NCBI RefSeq assembly: GCF_001642995.1
Contig: NZ_LOHS01000119.1
Location: forward strand, 1 to 64,000
Direction: 5' to 3'
DNA: 64,000 nucleotides
Source of the DNA: Streptomyces jeddahensis
Lineage (GTDB): Bacteria; Actinomycetota; Actinomycetes; Streptomycetales; Streptomycetaceae
In this document: positions 9,046 through 18,100 of the stretch, one piece after another
Layout: every line of letters begins with the position of its first letter
How positions within the stretch are numbered: the stretch's first letter is position 1
Program-made: the position numbers and the translations under genes
The notes under the pieces: generated by a model
Seen by the model: only the letters and a program-made list of their open reading frames with translations
Told to the model about the DNA's origin: nothing
Databases searched by the model: none

Positions 9046-9855
9046 TCAGTGGTGCGAGGTGAGCGACTTCCGTGACACCGGGAAGTCGAAGTACGTGTCA
9101 GGGAACGGCTCAGGCTTGTACGTGAAGTGCCACCACTCCTCGGGGAGATTGACGAAGCCCTGAGCCGCGAGCGTGCTCCTCAGCAGATCGCGGTTGGCGC
9201 GCTGTACTCCCTGGATGCGCGGGGAGTCGGTGTGGGAGAGGGTGTCGAAGCAGTCGAATCCGGTGCCCATGTCGACCGAGTTGTCGGGGAAGCGCTCGTC
9301 CTGCGGCGCGTAACACGGCACGAGGGGCTCACCGGGGTGATACGGCCTGGTGGGGAGCGCAGGCAGCTTCACGATCGTCACGTCGAGCGTCGAGCCCCGG
9401 CTGTGCCCCGACTTCTCCGCGATGTAACCGTCCGCGAACAGGCGCGTCTTGTCGACGTTCGGGTAGAACTCGGCCTTCATGCTCTGGTCGTCGAGGTCCT
9501 TCGCCCAGCGGACGAAGTGGTCGACGGCTCGCTGCGGCCGGTAGCAGTCGTAGACCTTGAGCGAATAGCCCTTGCGCAACAGCTGGACCTGAGCGTTGTG
9601 CAGGGCTTCGGCCGCCGGGCGGGTGAGGATGCACATCGGCTGCTCGTAGCCGTCCACGCGCTCGCCCACGAAGTTGTGCGGGGTGAAGTATCTGATCTCC
9701 TGGAGGATCGACTTGTCGACGTCCTTCAGCGCGACGAACTCCTCCGGGGCCTCGGGTTCGGCGCTCGCCTGGCTGGGGGCGGAGGTGAGGGCCACGGCGA
9801 GCAGGGCGGTGGTCGCGGTGACCAGGCCGCGCAGTGCGGAAGACAGTGCTCTCAT
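9046..9855 (-). CDS. Secreted VanX-like D-alanyl-D-alanine dipeptidase (peptidase M15D)
   Basis: Zinc dipeptidase predicted to split D-Ala-D-Ala or related muropeptide fragments outside the membrane. The 269-residue protein starts with a Sec-type signal peptide (MRALSSALRGLVTATTALLA, then cleavage near SQASAEP). The M15 zinc motif is SGHSRGSTLDVTIV (SxHxxG...D), and EEWWHFTYKPEPFP supplies the catalytic Glu and third zinc His. Secretion separates it from cytosolic resistance VanX; no vanH/vanA/vanRS genes are near, so a role in wall turnover is more likely than glycopeptide resistance. The stop codon lies in a 10-bp tandem duplication (TGACGGGCGG twice). Confidence 0.88.
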   Translation of the reverse strand: MRALSSALRGLVTATTALLAVALTSAPSQASAEPEAPEEFVALKDVDKSILQEIRYFTPHNFVGERVDGYEQPMCILTRPAAEALHNAQVQLLRKGYSLKVYDCYRPQRAVDHFVRWAKDLDDQSMKAEFYPNVDKTRLFADGYIAEKSGHSRGSTLDVTIVKLPALPTRPYHPGEPLVPCYAPQDERFPDNSVDMGTGFDCFDTLSHTDSPRIQGVQRANRDLLRSTLAAQGFVNLPEEWWHFTYKPEPFPDTYFDFPVSRKSLTSHH

Positions 9856-9955
9856 GCCCCATCCGTATCAGGGCGGTGTTCCGCCGGGAAGACGACCGCA
9901 TACAAACGGCGGCCGTTCGCGCCCCCTCCCGGAACTCCCTCACGCGTGGCAGACT

Positions 9956-9972
9956 TCTGACGTTCCGTCAGA
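9956..9972. promoter_or_regulatory. Palindromic operator TCTGACG-3-CGTCAGA
   Basis: A perfect 7-3-7 inverted repeat, TCTGACG TTC CGTCAGA, about 70 bp upstream of the OB-fold/thiolase pair. Its shape suits a dimeric TetR-family repressor of acyl-CoA-type genes; no regulator gene is adjacent. Confidence 0.5.
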
Positions 9973-10032
9973 TTCAATGGCCGGGTTCCGCCAGATACAC
10001 ATGGCCGGGGTCCGTCAGATTCACTGCCGGGG
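9963..10032 (+). repeat. Three 22-25 bp imperfect direct repeats
   Basis: Copies at 9963-9985, 9986-10010 and 10011-10032 share the core CCGTCAGATTCA then GGCCGGGG. The first copy supplies the right arm of the palindrome at 9956-9972, so the half-site CCGTCAGA recurs twice more, stepping toward the start codon at 10040. The last copy provides the GGGGAGG ribosome-binding site. Confidence 0.6.
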
Positions 10033-10039
10033 AGGCGCC

Positions 10040-10552
10040 TTGTCGCGCAAACGCACACCTGTGGTGGCAGGTTGGTTCACGGGGGATGGGACCGACGGAG
10101 AAGGAGAGGCCGACTTCCGGCTGCTGGGAACGCGGTGTTCTGCGTGCGCCTCGGTCTTCTTCCCCCGCGAGGACGTCTTCTGCCGCAACCCCGGATGCCC
10201 CGGCGGTGAGCTGACCGAGGTGCCCCTGTCCCGTCGGGGCCGCATCTGGTCGTACACCGACAGCCGGTACCGGCCGCCCGCGCCGTACGTCTCGGATCCG
10301 GAACTCGAGTGGCAGCCCTGCACGTTGATCGCTGTGGAGCTGGAGGCCGAGCGCATGGTGGTGCTCGGGCAGGGGGCTCCGGGCGTCGCCCTCGCCGATC
10401 TGGCCGTCGGGATGGAGGTGGAGGCCGTCCCGGGCGTCCTCAACGAGGACACGGAGACGACATGGACGACGTGGCACTGGCGTCTGACGGGGACGCCGGG
10501 GTCGGCGGAAGCGGAGGCTGACGCCAAGGGGGCGGCGGGGGTGGTGGCATGA
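10040..10552 (+). CDS. Zn-ribbon/OB-fold protein (DUF35 family), thiolase partner
   Basis: 170-residue protein of the DUF35 type, which usually forms a complex with a thiolase-like protein in acyl-CoA or steroid-type metabolism. Residues about 25-48 hold a zinc-ribbon pattern (CSAC ... FCRNPGC), followed by an OB fold containing GRIWSYTDSRYRPPAPY. I use TTG 10040, because GGGGAGG sits at 10029-10035; the upstream open frame translates the repeat region and is not believable. The stop overlaps the next gene's ATG by four bases, so the two are translationally coupled. The palindrome upstream suggests repression by a TetR-type regulator. Confidence 0.82.
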   Translation: MSRKRTPVVAGWFTGDGTDGEGEADFRLLGTRCSACASVFFPREDVFCRNPGCPGGELTEVPLSRRGRIWSYTDSRYRPPAPYVSDPELEWQPCTLIAVELEAERMVVLGQGAPGVALADLAVGMEVEAVPGVLNEDTETTWTTWHWRLTGTPGSAEAEADAKGAAGVVA

Positions 10553-11739
10553 CGGCGGACGTGGCGGTGCTCGGCGCGGGCATGCACCCGTGGGGCAAGT
10601 GGGGCCGCAGCTTCGTCGAGTACGGCACGGCGGCTGCACGCGAGGCGCTTGCGGACGCGGGCGTCGACTGGTGCGACATAGGCTCGATCGTCGGCGCGGA
10701 CACGGTCCGCGGCGGATATCCGGGGTATGTGGCGGGGGCGACGTTCGCGAAGGCGCTGGGCTGGCAGGGCGCGCGCGTGGCGAGCGTCTACGCGGCCTGC
10801 GCCTCAGGCGCGCAGGCGATCAGCACGGCACGCGCGCAGATCCTTTCCGGCCTCGCGGACGTCGTCCTGGTCGTCGGTGCCGACGCCGCGCCGAAGGGTT
10901 TCTTCCGGCCTGCGGGCGGGGATCGGCCGGACGATCCGGACTGGCTGCGGTTCCGGGTCCTCGGTGCGACCAACCCGGCGTACTTCGGCCTGTACGCGCG
11001 CCGCCGGATGGCCGTGCACGGCGACACTCTGGAGGACTTCGCCCAGGTCAAGGTGAAGAATGCAGCCGCTGGGGCGCTCAATCCGCTGGCCCGGTACCGC
11101 AAGCGCGTGACCGCTGAGGAAGTCGCCGCGTCCGCGGTCGTCGCCGATCCGCTGCGGCTGCTCGACATCTGTGCGACCTCGGACGGAGGTGCGGCACTGG
11201 TGCTGTCCAGCGTGGACTTCGCACGGCGGCACGGAGCGCCGGATCCGGTGCGGATACGCGCGGTGTCCACGGTCACGCCGCGCTTTCCGAACACGGTGCT
11301 CGATCTTCCGGACATCGCCACGGACTCCGCGGCCTCGGTGGCTCCGCCCGCCGAGCCGTTCCGGGCGTCCATCGCGCGGGCGGCGTACGAGGAGGCCGGT
11401 ATAGGCCCGGAGGATCTTTCGCTCGCCGAGGTGTACGACCTGTCAACGGCCCTGGAGCTGCAGTGGTACGAGGATCTGGGCCTGTGCGGCGAGGGTGAGG
11501 CGGCGAAGCTGCTCGGTGAGGGGGCCACCGCTCCCGGCGGCCGTATACCCGTCAATCCGAGCGGCGGGCTTGCGTCGTTCGGGGAAGCCGTGCCAGCGCA
11601 GGCCATCGCCCAGGTGTGCGAGGTGACCTGGCAGTTGAGGGGCGTGGCAGGTGAGCGGCAGGTGGCGGGCGCGCGCGTGGGGATGACCGCGAACCAGGGG
11701 CTGTTCGGGCACGGCTCCTCGGTCATAGCGGTGCGTTGA
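10549..11739 (+). CDS. Thiolase-like / lipid-transfer (SCP-x type) protein
   Basis: 396-residue non-condensing thiolase-fold protein that pairs with DUF35 proteins. Cys84 in YAACASGAQA matches the acyl-accepting cysteine of thiolases. The C-terminal region has NPSGGLASFGEAVPAQA and GHGSS in place of the classic GGHP and CxGGG motifs, typical of the SCP-x/lipid-transfer group. The physiological substrate is unknown; related pairs act as retro-aldolases or thiolases in sterol side-chain or acyl-CoA breakdown. ATG overlaps the preceding stop (ATGA). No other catabolic genes are adjacent, which is unusual for this pair. Confidence 0.85.
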   Translation: MTADVAVLGAGMHPWGKWGRSFVEYGTAAAREALADAGVDWCDIGSIVGADTVRGGYPGYVAGATFAKALGWQGARVASVYAACASGAQAISTARAQILSGLADVVLVVGADAAPKGFFRPAGGDRPDDPDWLRFRVLGATNPAYFGLYARRRMAVHGDTLEDFAQVKVKNAAAGALNPLARYRKRVTAEEVAASAVVADPLRLLDICATSDGGAALVLSSVDFARRHGAPDPVRIRAVSTVTPRFPNTVLDLPDIATDSAASVAPPAEPFRASIARAAYEEAGIGPEDLSLAEVYDLSTALELQWYEDLGLCGEGEAAKLLGEGATAPGGRIPVNPSGGLASFGEAVPAQAIAQVCEVTWQLRGVAGERQVAGARVGMTANQGLFGHGSSVIAVR

Positions 11740-12155
11740 GGCCGACGCCTCACCGTACGGTACGTCCACGCTCGCCGACGCGGCCGCGGCCGGCGTCCGA
11801 CGGAACAGGAGGCTCCACCACCGGTTGGGTCTCCTCCGCGCCACCGGCCAATGGTTCGCGTCCGCGACCTTGACGCCCCCACACCACCGGTGAACACTTC
11901 CGGGTGTCAGTCGGCATCGCCGCACATCGGCTGCCCGGCCAACCCAGGGCTCTGCCAGGCCTCGGCTACCCCATCGCCGCAGGTCCAGGCCATCTCCACT
12001 GGCGCTACGGGCGATTCGGCTGCGAGGGCACGCTCATCACAGAGGCCGGGCGGGGCACGGGACTCCCTGCCCAGGGCTCACACAGGCACGGGAAACGCAC
12101 CCTGCACGGAGCACCGGGGCGGAGAACCCGCCGCGGGCCAGGCCTAGGAGCCGCC
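11740..12155. other. Long leader upstream of glpF
   Basis: 416 bases without a supported gene. An open frame runs into glpF, but its translation is Arg/Gly/His-rich low-quality sequence with no ribosome-binding site. A 10-bp palindrome ACCGTACGGT is at 11752-11761. No IclR-type regulator (GylR) lies upstream, unlike the classic Streptomyces glycerol operon. The length suggests a long 5' leader or several promoters; I see no clear terminator for the thiolase gene. Confidence 0.5.
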
Positions 12156-12905
12156 ATGAGCAACGGAGACATCTTCTTAGGTGAACTGATCGGCACCGCG
12201 ATCCTGATTCTCTTCGGCGCCGGCGTGTGCGCCGCCGTCACCCTCAACCACTCGAAGGCCAAGGCGTCGGGGTGGACCGTCATCGCCTTCGGATGGGGCT
12301 TCGGTGTGCTGGCGGGCGCGTACACCGCCGCCCCGCTCTCGGGCGGCCAGCTCAATCCGGCCGTCACGATCGGCATCGCCGTCGACACCGGCAACTGGGA
12401 CAAGGTCCCGCTCTATCTGCTCGGCCAGATGGTCGGCGCCATGCTGGGAGCCGTACTCGCCTACCTCGTGTACCTGGCGCAGTTCCAGGCCAACGTCCGC
12501 AAGGAGGGCACGACGAAGGGAACGGTGGACGAGCCGACCGCGACGTTGGGCATCTTCTCCACCATCCCGGAGATCCGGAACCCGGTCGCCAACCTCATCA
12601 CCGAGATCATCGCGACGATCGGCCTGGTGCTGCCGATCCTCGCCTTCGGGCTGACGAAGGGGCTCGGCGAGTCCGGCACGCTCGTGCTGATCGTCTCGCT
12701 GCTGGTCGTCGGTATCGGCCTCTGCCTCGGCGGGCCCACGGGATACGCGATCAACCCGGCCCGCGACCTGGGCCCGCGCATCGTGCACTCGTTCCTGCCG
12801 ATACCCAACAAGGGCACGTCCGACTGGAGTTACGCCTGGGTTCCGGTGGTCGGACCGCTCATCGGCGGAGCCCTGTCGGGACTGATCTACAACGCAGCCT
12901 TCTGA
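12156..12905 (+). CDS. glpF: Glycerol uptake facilitator (aquaglyceroporin)
   Basis: Integral-membrane channel that lets glycerol enter by diffusion, trapped as glycerol-3-phosphate by GlpK from the next gene. The 249-residue protein has the six-helix MIP fold with both NPA boxes: LNPAVTIG in the first half and INPARDLGPR in the second, where Asp after NPAR is the usual glyceroporin marker. ATG 12156 is preceded by AGGAG at 12146-12150. Codon 8 is TTA (12177-12179), so expression probably needs the bldA tRNA. glpK starts 13 bases after the stop. Confidence 0.94.
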   Translation: MSNGDIFLGELIGTAILILFGAGVCAAVTLNHSKAKASGWTVIAFGWGFGVLAGAYTAAPLSGGQLNPAVTIGIAVDTGNWDKVPLYLLGQMVGAMLGAVLAYLVYLAQFQANVRKEGTTKGTVDEPTATLGIFSTIPEIRNPVANLITEIIATIGLVLPILAFGLTKGLGESGTLVLIVSLLVVGIGLCLGGPTGYAINPARDLGPRIVHSFLPIPNKGTSDWSYAWVPVVGPLIGGALSGLIYNAAF

Positions 12906-12918
12906 CGAAGGGGACGCC

Positions 12919-14430
12919 ATGACGGACAAGTTCGTCGCCGCAATCGACCAGGGCACGACCTCCAGCCGCTGCATCATCTTCAACCAGGACGGCGCGATCG
13001 TCGCCGTCGACCAGCGCGAACATCGCCAGATCTTCCCCAAGCCCGGCTGGGTGGAGCACGACGCCACCGAGATCTGGTCGAAGGTGCAGGCCGTCGTCGC
13101 AGGGGCGATCGCCAAGGCCGGGCTGCGCGCCGACCAGCTCAGTGCGCTCGGTATCACCAACCAGCGCGAGACGACGGTGCTGTGGGACCGCGCCACGGGC
13201 AAGCCCGTGCACAACGCCATCGTGTGGCAGGACACCCGTACTTCGGCGCTCTGCACGGAGCTGGGTGGCTCGGACGGGCAGGACCGTTTTCGTGAGCAGA
13301 CCGGGTTGCCGCTCGCCAGCTACTTCTCCGGGCCCAAGGCCGCCTGGTTGCTGGACAACGTGCCGGGCCTCCGGGCGCGTGCCGAGCGCGGCGAGATCGC
13401 CTTCGGCACGATCGACTCCTGGCTGATCTGGAACCTCACGGGCGGCACGGACGGCGGGGTGCACGTCACCGATGTGACCAACGCCGGCCGGACCATGCTG
13501 ATGAACCTCCAGACGCTGCAGTGGGACCAGTCGATCCTGTCGGCGATGAACGTTCCCGAGGCCGTCCTGCCGGAGATCAGGTCCTCGGCCGAGGTGTACG
13601 GAACTGCCGTGGGCCAGCTCGAGGGCGTCCCGGTCGCGTCGGCGCTCGGCGACCAGCAGGCCGCCGTGTTCGGGCAGGCCTGCTACGACACGGGGACGGC
13701 CAAGAACACGTACGGCACGGGCAGCTTCCTGCTGCTCAACACCGGGAACCGGCCGGTGCCCTCGAAGAACGGGCTGCTGACGACGATGGGCTACAAGATC
13801 GGCAGCGAGGCGCCCGTCTACTGCCTCGAAGGGGCCATCGCGATCACCGGTGCGCTCGTGCAGTGGTTCCGCGACCAGCTCGGGATCATCCGCACCGCCG
13901 ACGAGATCGAACCGCTGGCGTCGAGCGTGGAGGACAACGGCGGTGCGTACATCGTGCCCGCGTTCTCCGGTCTGTTCGCGCCGTACTGGCGCTCCGACGC
14001 GCGAGGTGTCATCACCGGGCTCACCCGGTACGTGACCAAGGCGCATCTGGCGCGTGCCGTGCTGGAGGCGACGAGCTGGCAGACGCGGGAAGTCGTCGAC
14101 GCCATGTACCAGGACTCGGGAGTGCAGATCACCACCCTCAAGGTGGACGGCGGCATGACCAAGAACAACCTCCTGATGCAGCACCAGGCGGATGTGCTGG
14201 GCGTGCCGGTGATCCGGCCCAGGGTCTCCGAGACCACCTGCCTCGGTGCGGCCTACGCCGCCGGTCTGGCGACCGGGGTGTGGAACGACCTGGACGAGCT
14301 CAAGACGCACTGGCAGAAGGACGCCGAGTGGACACCCGCCATGGAGACGCAGGTGCGGGACCGTGAGTACGACAACTGGCGCAAGGCGGTCGAGAAGAGC
14401 CTCGGCTGGCATGAGGAGAGCGCCGGGTGA
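12919..14430 (+). CDS. glpK: Glycerol kinase
   Basis: ATP-dependent phosphorylation of glycerol to sn-glycerol 3-phosphate in the cytosol. The 503 residues match the family length. The FGGY-fold N-terminal phosphate motif AAIDQGTTSSRCIIF and the substrate segment WQDTRTSALC are present, and the C-terminal ATP domain shows YGTGSFLLLNTG and KVDGGMTKNNLLMQ. ATG follows GAAGGGGACGCC. It forms an operon with glpF; glpD and a gylR-type regulator are absent here, so this may be a secondary glycerol locus. A 14-bp stem terminator follows at 14467-14502. Confidence 0.97.
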   Translation: MTDKFVAAIDQGTTSSRCIIFNQDGAIVAVDQREHRQIFPKPGWVEHDATEIWSKVQAVVAGAIAKAGLRADQLSALGITNQRETTVLWDRATGKPVHNAIVWQDTRTSALCTELGGSDGQDRFREQTGLPLASYFSGPKAAWLLDNVPGLRARAERGEIAFGTIDSWLIWNLTGGTDGGVHVTDVTNAGRTMLMNLQTLQWDQSILSAMNVPEAVLPEIRSSAEVYGTAVGQLEGVPVASALGDQQAAVFGQACYDTGTAKNTYGTGSFLLLNTGNRPVPSKNGLLTTMGYKIGSEAPVYCLEGAIAITGALVQWFRDQLGIIRTADEIEPLASSVEDNGGAYIVPAFSGLFAPYWRSDARGVITGLTRYVTKAHLARAVLEATSWQTREVVDAMYQDSGVQITTLKVDGGMTKNNLLMQHQADVLGVPVIRPRVSETTCLGAAYAAGLATGVWNDLDELKTHWQKDAEWTPAMETQVRDREYDNWRKAVEKSLGWHEESAG

Positions 14431-14466
14431 CCGTCCCCCTGATCGCGCGCCACGCGCGCGTGGAGC

Positions 14467-14502
14467 GCGGCCCGTACCCCGGTCGGTGGGGGTACGGGCC
14501 GC
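14467..14502. terminator. Bidirectional terminator between glpK and cvnD
   Basis: GCGGCCCGTACCCC pairs perfectly with GGGGTACGGGCCGC (14 bp) around an 8-base loop. It lies between the convergent ends of glpK and cvnD and can stop both transcripts. Confidence 0.85.
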
Positions 14503-14503
14503 T

Positions 14504-15109
14504 TCAGCTGGTCACGGCCTGACGGGGGTCGGCGGCGAACGTCATGGCGTGCTCGACGACCTCGATGAGCACTTCCTTGACGGACTGCCGGTCGCGCGCG
14601 TCGCAGAGCACGACGGGTACCCCGGGGTCGAGGTCGAGAGCCTGCTGGACCGCGTCCGCCGTGTGACGTTCAGCCCCTTCGAAGCAGTTGACGGCGACGA
14701 TGAAGGGGATGCGACGGCGCTCGAAGTAGTCGACGGCGGCGAAGCAGTCCTCCAGACGCCGGGTGTCGGCCAGCACGACCGCGCCCAGGGCGCCGGTGGC
14801 GAGTTCGTCCCAGAAGAACCAGAAACGGTCCTGCCCGGGCGTGCCGAAGAGATACAGCACCAGGTCCTCGCGCAGCGTGATGCGCCCGAAGTCCATGGCC
14901 ACGGTGGTGGTGTGCTTGCCCTCCACGCCGTTGGTGTCGTCGACCGGCCGCCCGGCCTCGGTGAGTATCTCCTCGGTGCGCAGCGGCCTGATCTCGCTGA
15001 CCGCGCCGACGAGGGTCGTCTTGCCCGCGCCGAAGCCGCCGGCAACGAGGATCTTGAGCGTGACGGGCTCGACGGGGGCCTTGCCGCGCGCGGAGCGCCC
15101 GAGGATCAT
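14504..15109 (-). CDS. cvnD: Conservon small GTPase CvnD
   Basis: Ras-like GTPase component of a conservon, which works at the membrane with CvnA (sensor-like), CvnB (roadblock/LC7) and CvnC (DUF742) in a GPCR-like assembly. In 201 residues the P-loop is GGFGAGKTTL, the G3-like motif LYLFGTPGQDRFWF, and VAVNCF stands in for NKxD, all typical of CvnD. ATG 15109 has AGGAGA eight bases upstream; a GTG at 15130, overlapping the upstream stop, has none. Unusually, the gene is separated from cvnC by a 3.8-kb hydantoinase gene but stays in the same orientation and tightly spaced (17 bases). Confidence 0.92.
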   Translation of the reverse strand: MILGRSARGKAPVEPVTLKILVAGGFGAGKTTLVGAVSEIRPLRTEEILTEAGRPVDDTNGVEGKHTTTVAMDFGRITLREDLVLYLFGTPGQDRFWFFWDELATGALGAVVLADTRRLEDCFAAVDYFERRRIPFIVAVNCFEGAERHTADAVQQALDLDPGVPVVLCDARDRQSVKEVLIEVVEHAMTFAADPRQAVTS

Positions 15110-15126
15110 CGGTCTCTTCTCCTGAC

Positions 15127-18100
15127 TCACTGTTCACTGCGGTCGGGGTCGCTGGGGTCGTGCGCCGGTGGACCGTATCCGCCACCGCCCGGGGTTTCGA
15201 TCACGAGTACGTCACCAGGGCGCACCTCGGCGGAGTCGCTGCCCCTCAGCCGGGTCACCGTGCCGTCGGCCCGCTCCACCCGGTGGGAACCGAGGGCCCC
15301 TGGCTCCCCGCCCGCCATGCCGTACGGCGCCACCCTGCGGTGCTGGGAGAGTGTGGACACCGTCATCGGTTCGCGGAAGCGGATGCGGCGGACGGCACCG
15401 TCCCCGCCGCACCACCGGCCGGCGCCCCCGCTGCCGCGCCGCACGGCGAACTCGTCCAGCAGGACGGGCAGCCGCCACTCCAGGACCTCGGGGTCGGTGA
15501 GGCGCGAGTTGGTCATATGGGTCTGGACGACGGATGCGCCGGGGAAGCCGTCGCCCGCGCCGGAGCCCGAGGCCACGGTCTCGTAGTACTGGTACCGCTC
15601 GTTGCCGAAGGTGACGTTGTTCATGGTGCCGGAGCCCTCGGCCTGGACGCCCAGGGCGGCGTAGAGGGCGCCGGTGATGGCCTGTGAGGTCTCGACGTTC
15701 CCGGCGACCACGGCGGCCGGGGGCTCGGGTGCCAGCATGGAGCCAGGCGGGACGATGATGCGCAGCGGACGCAGACAGCCGTCGTTGAGCGGGATGTCGG
15801 CGGCCACCAGAGTGCGGAAGACGTACAGGACGGCGGCGTTGACGACGGAAAACGGTGCGTTGAAGTTGGTGTCGAGCTGGGGGGACGTACCGGTGAAGTC
15901 GAGGGTGGCGGACCGGCCCACGCGGTCGACGCGGATGCGCACGCGGATGACGGCGCCGGAGTCGGTCTCATAGGCGTACTCGCCGTCCTCGAGGGCGTCG
16001 ATGACGCGGCGTACCGCTTCCTCGGCGTTGTCCTGGACGTGCTTCATGTACGCCTGGACGACGTCGAGGCCGAACTCGTCGATCATACGGGCGACTTCGT
16101 CGACGCCTTTCTGGTTGGCGGCGATCTGAGCGCGCAGGTCCGCGAGGTTGGTCTTCGGGTTGCGGGACGGGTAGGGCGCCTCGGTGAGCAGGCGGCGCGT
16201 CTCCTCCTCGCGGAAGCGGCCGCCCTCGACGAGCAGCCAGTTGTCGAAGAGGACGCCCTCCTCCTCGATGGTGCGGCTGTTCGCGGGCATGGAGCCCGGT
16301 GCGATGCCGCCGATCTCGGCGTGGTGTCCGCGCGAGGCGACGTAGAAGAGGATCCGCTCCCCCGCCCTGTCGAAGACCGGGGTGATCACGGTGACGTCGG
16401 GGAGGTGGGTGCCGCCGTGGTACGGGTCGTTGATGGCGTAGGCGTCGCCGGGGCGCATGCTGTCGCGGCGGCGCCGGATGACCTCCTTGACGCTGGTGCC
16501 CATGGATCCGAGGTGGACGGGGATGTGCGGGGCGTTGGCAACGAGGTTGCCGTCCGGGTCGATGAGGGCGCAGGAGAAGTCGAGCCGCTCCTTGATGTTG
16601 ACGGACTGGGCGGTCGACTCCAGGCGGGCGCCCATCTGTTCGGCGATGGACATGAAGAGGTTGTTGAAGACCTCGAGGAGGACCGGATCGGCTTCTGTGC
16701 CGAAGCGGGAACTCTCCGTAATCGCCACCCGTTCCATGACCAGGTGACCGTCGGGGTTCGTCGCCGCCTGCCAGCCGTCGTCCACGACCGTCGTGGCGCC
16801 GGACTCGGTGATGATCGCCGGCCCGGTGACGGGGTGGCCGGGAGGCAGTTCCTCGCGCCGGTGCAGGGGTACGTCGCGCCAGGCGCCGCCCGTGTGCAGC
16901 CTGACGGTCTCCGAGGTGCCGGCGGAGGGGGTCCGCTCGGCGAGTGCGGACAGATCGGGGGGTTCGGTGAGACCGGTGGCTTCCACGGAGAGGGCTTCGA
17001 CGACGACCGGACGGTCGAGGGTGAAGGAGTAGGTGGCGCGATGGCGGTCCTCGAAGGCGCGCTTCATGGCGTCGGGGTCGGAGAGTTCCACGGTGAGCGT
17101 GGTGTCCGTGCCGTCATAGCGCAGCTGGGCGCGGCGGGTGACGCGGATGCGCTCGTCGGGCACATCCTCGGCTTGGAGTTCGGCACGGGCGGCGCTCTCC
17201 AGGTCGTCGGCGGTCTTGCGGATGCAGGACATCGCGGAGGGTTCGAGGCGGGCCTCGACGGACTGCTCACGCATGGCGGTGGTGTCGGCGAGGCCGATGC
17301 CGAGCGCGGAGAGTACGCCGGCCATGGGCGGGACGAGGACGGTGCGGATGCCGAGCGAGTCGGCGACCTTGCAGGCGTGCTGGCCGCCCGCGCCCCCGAA
17401 GGTGGTGAGGGCATAGCGGGTGATGTCGTGGCCCTTCTGGACCGAGATCCGCTTCACGGCGTTGGCGATGTTGGCGACGGCGATCTGGAGATAGCCCTCG
17501 GCGACCTGTTCGGGGGTGCGGTCGTCGCCGGTCTGCTCGCGGATGTCGTGGGCCAGGGTGGCGAAGCGTTCGTGGACCAGCTCGGCGTCGAGCGGCTGAT
17601 CGCCGTCGGGGCCGAACACATGCGGGAAATGGGCGGGTTGGATGCGTCCGAGGGCGACGTTGGCGTCGGTGACGGTGAGCGGGCCGCCGTTTCGGTAGCT
17701 GGCGGGTCCGGGGTCGGCGCCCGCCGAGTCAGGGCCCACGCGGTAGCGGCTGCCGTCGAAGTGGAGCACGGAGCCGCCGCCTGCGGCGACGGTGTGGATG
17801 TCGAGCATGGGCGCGCGCAGCCGCACCCCGGCGATCTGCGTGGTGAAGACCCGTTCGTACTCGCCCGCGAAGTGCGAGACATCGGTGGATGTACCCCCCA
17901 TGTCGAAGCCGATGACACGGTGGAACCCGGCGAGCTGCGACATGCGGGCCATGCCGACGATGCCGCCCGCGGGCCCGGACAGGATCGCGTCCTTGCCGCG
18001 GAACCGACCCGCTTCGGTCAGCCCGCCGTTGGACTGCATGAACATCAGCCGTACGCCTTCGAGCTGGTCGGCGACGTGCTGCACATACCGGCGCAGCACG

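Noticed and set aside
9046..9855. Vancomycin resistance locus from the VanX-like gene
   Set aside because: The protein has a signal peptide and no vanH, vanA or vanRS genes are nearby.
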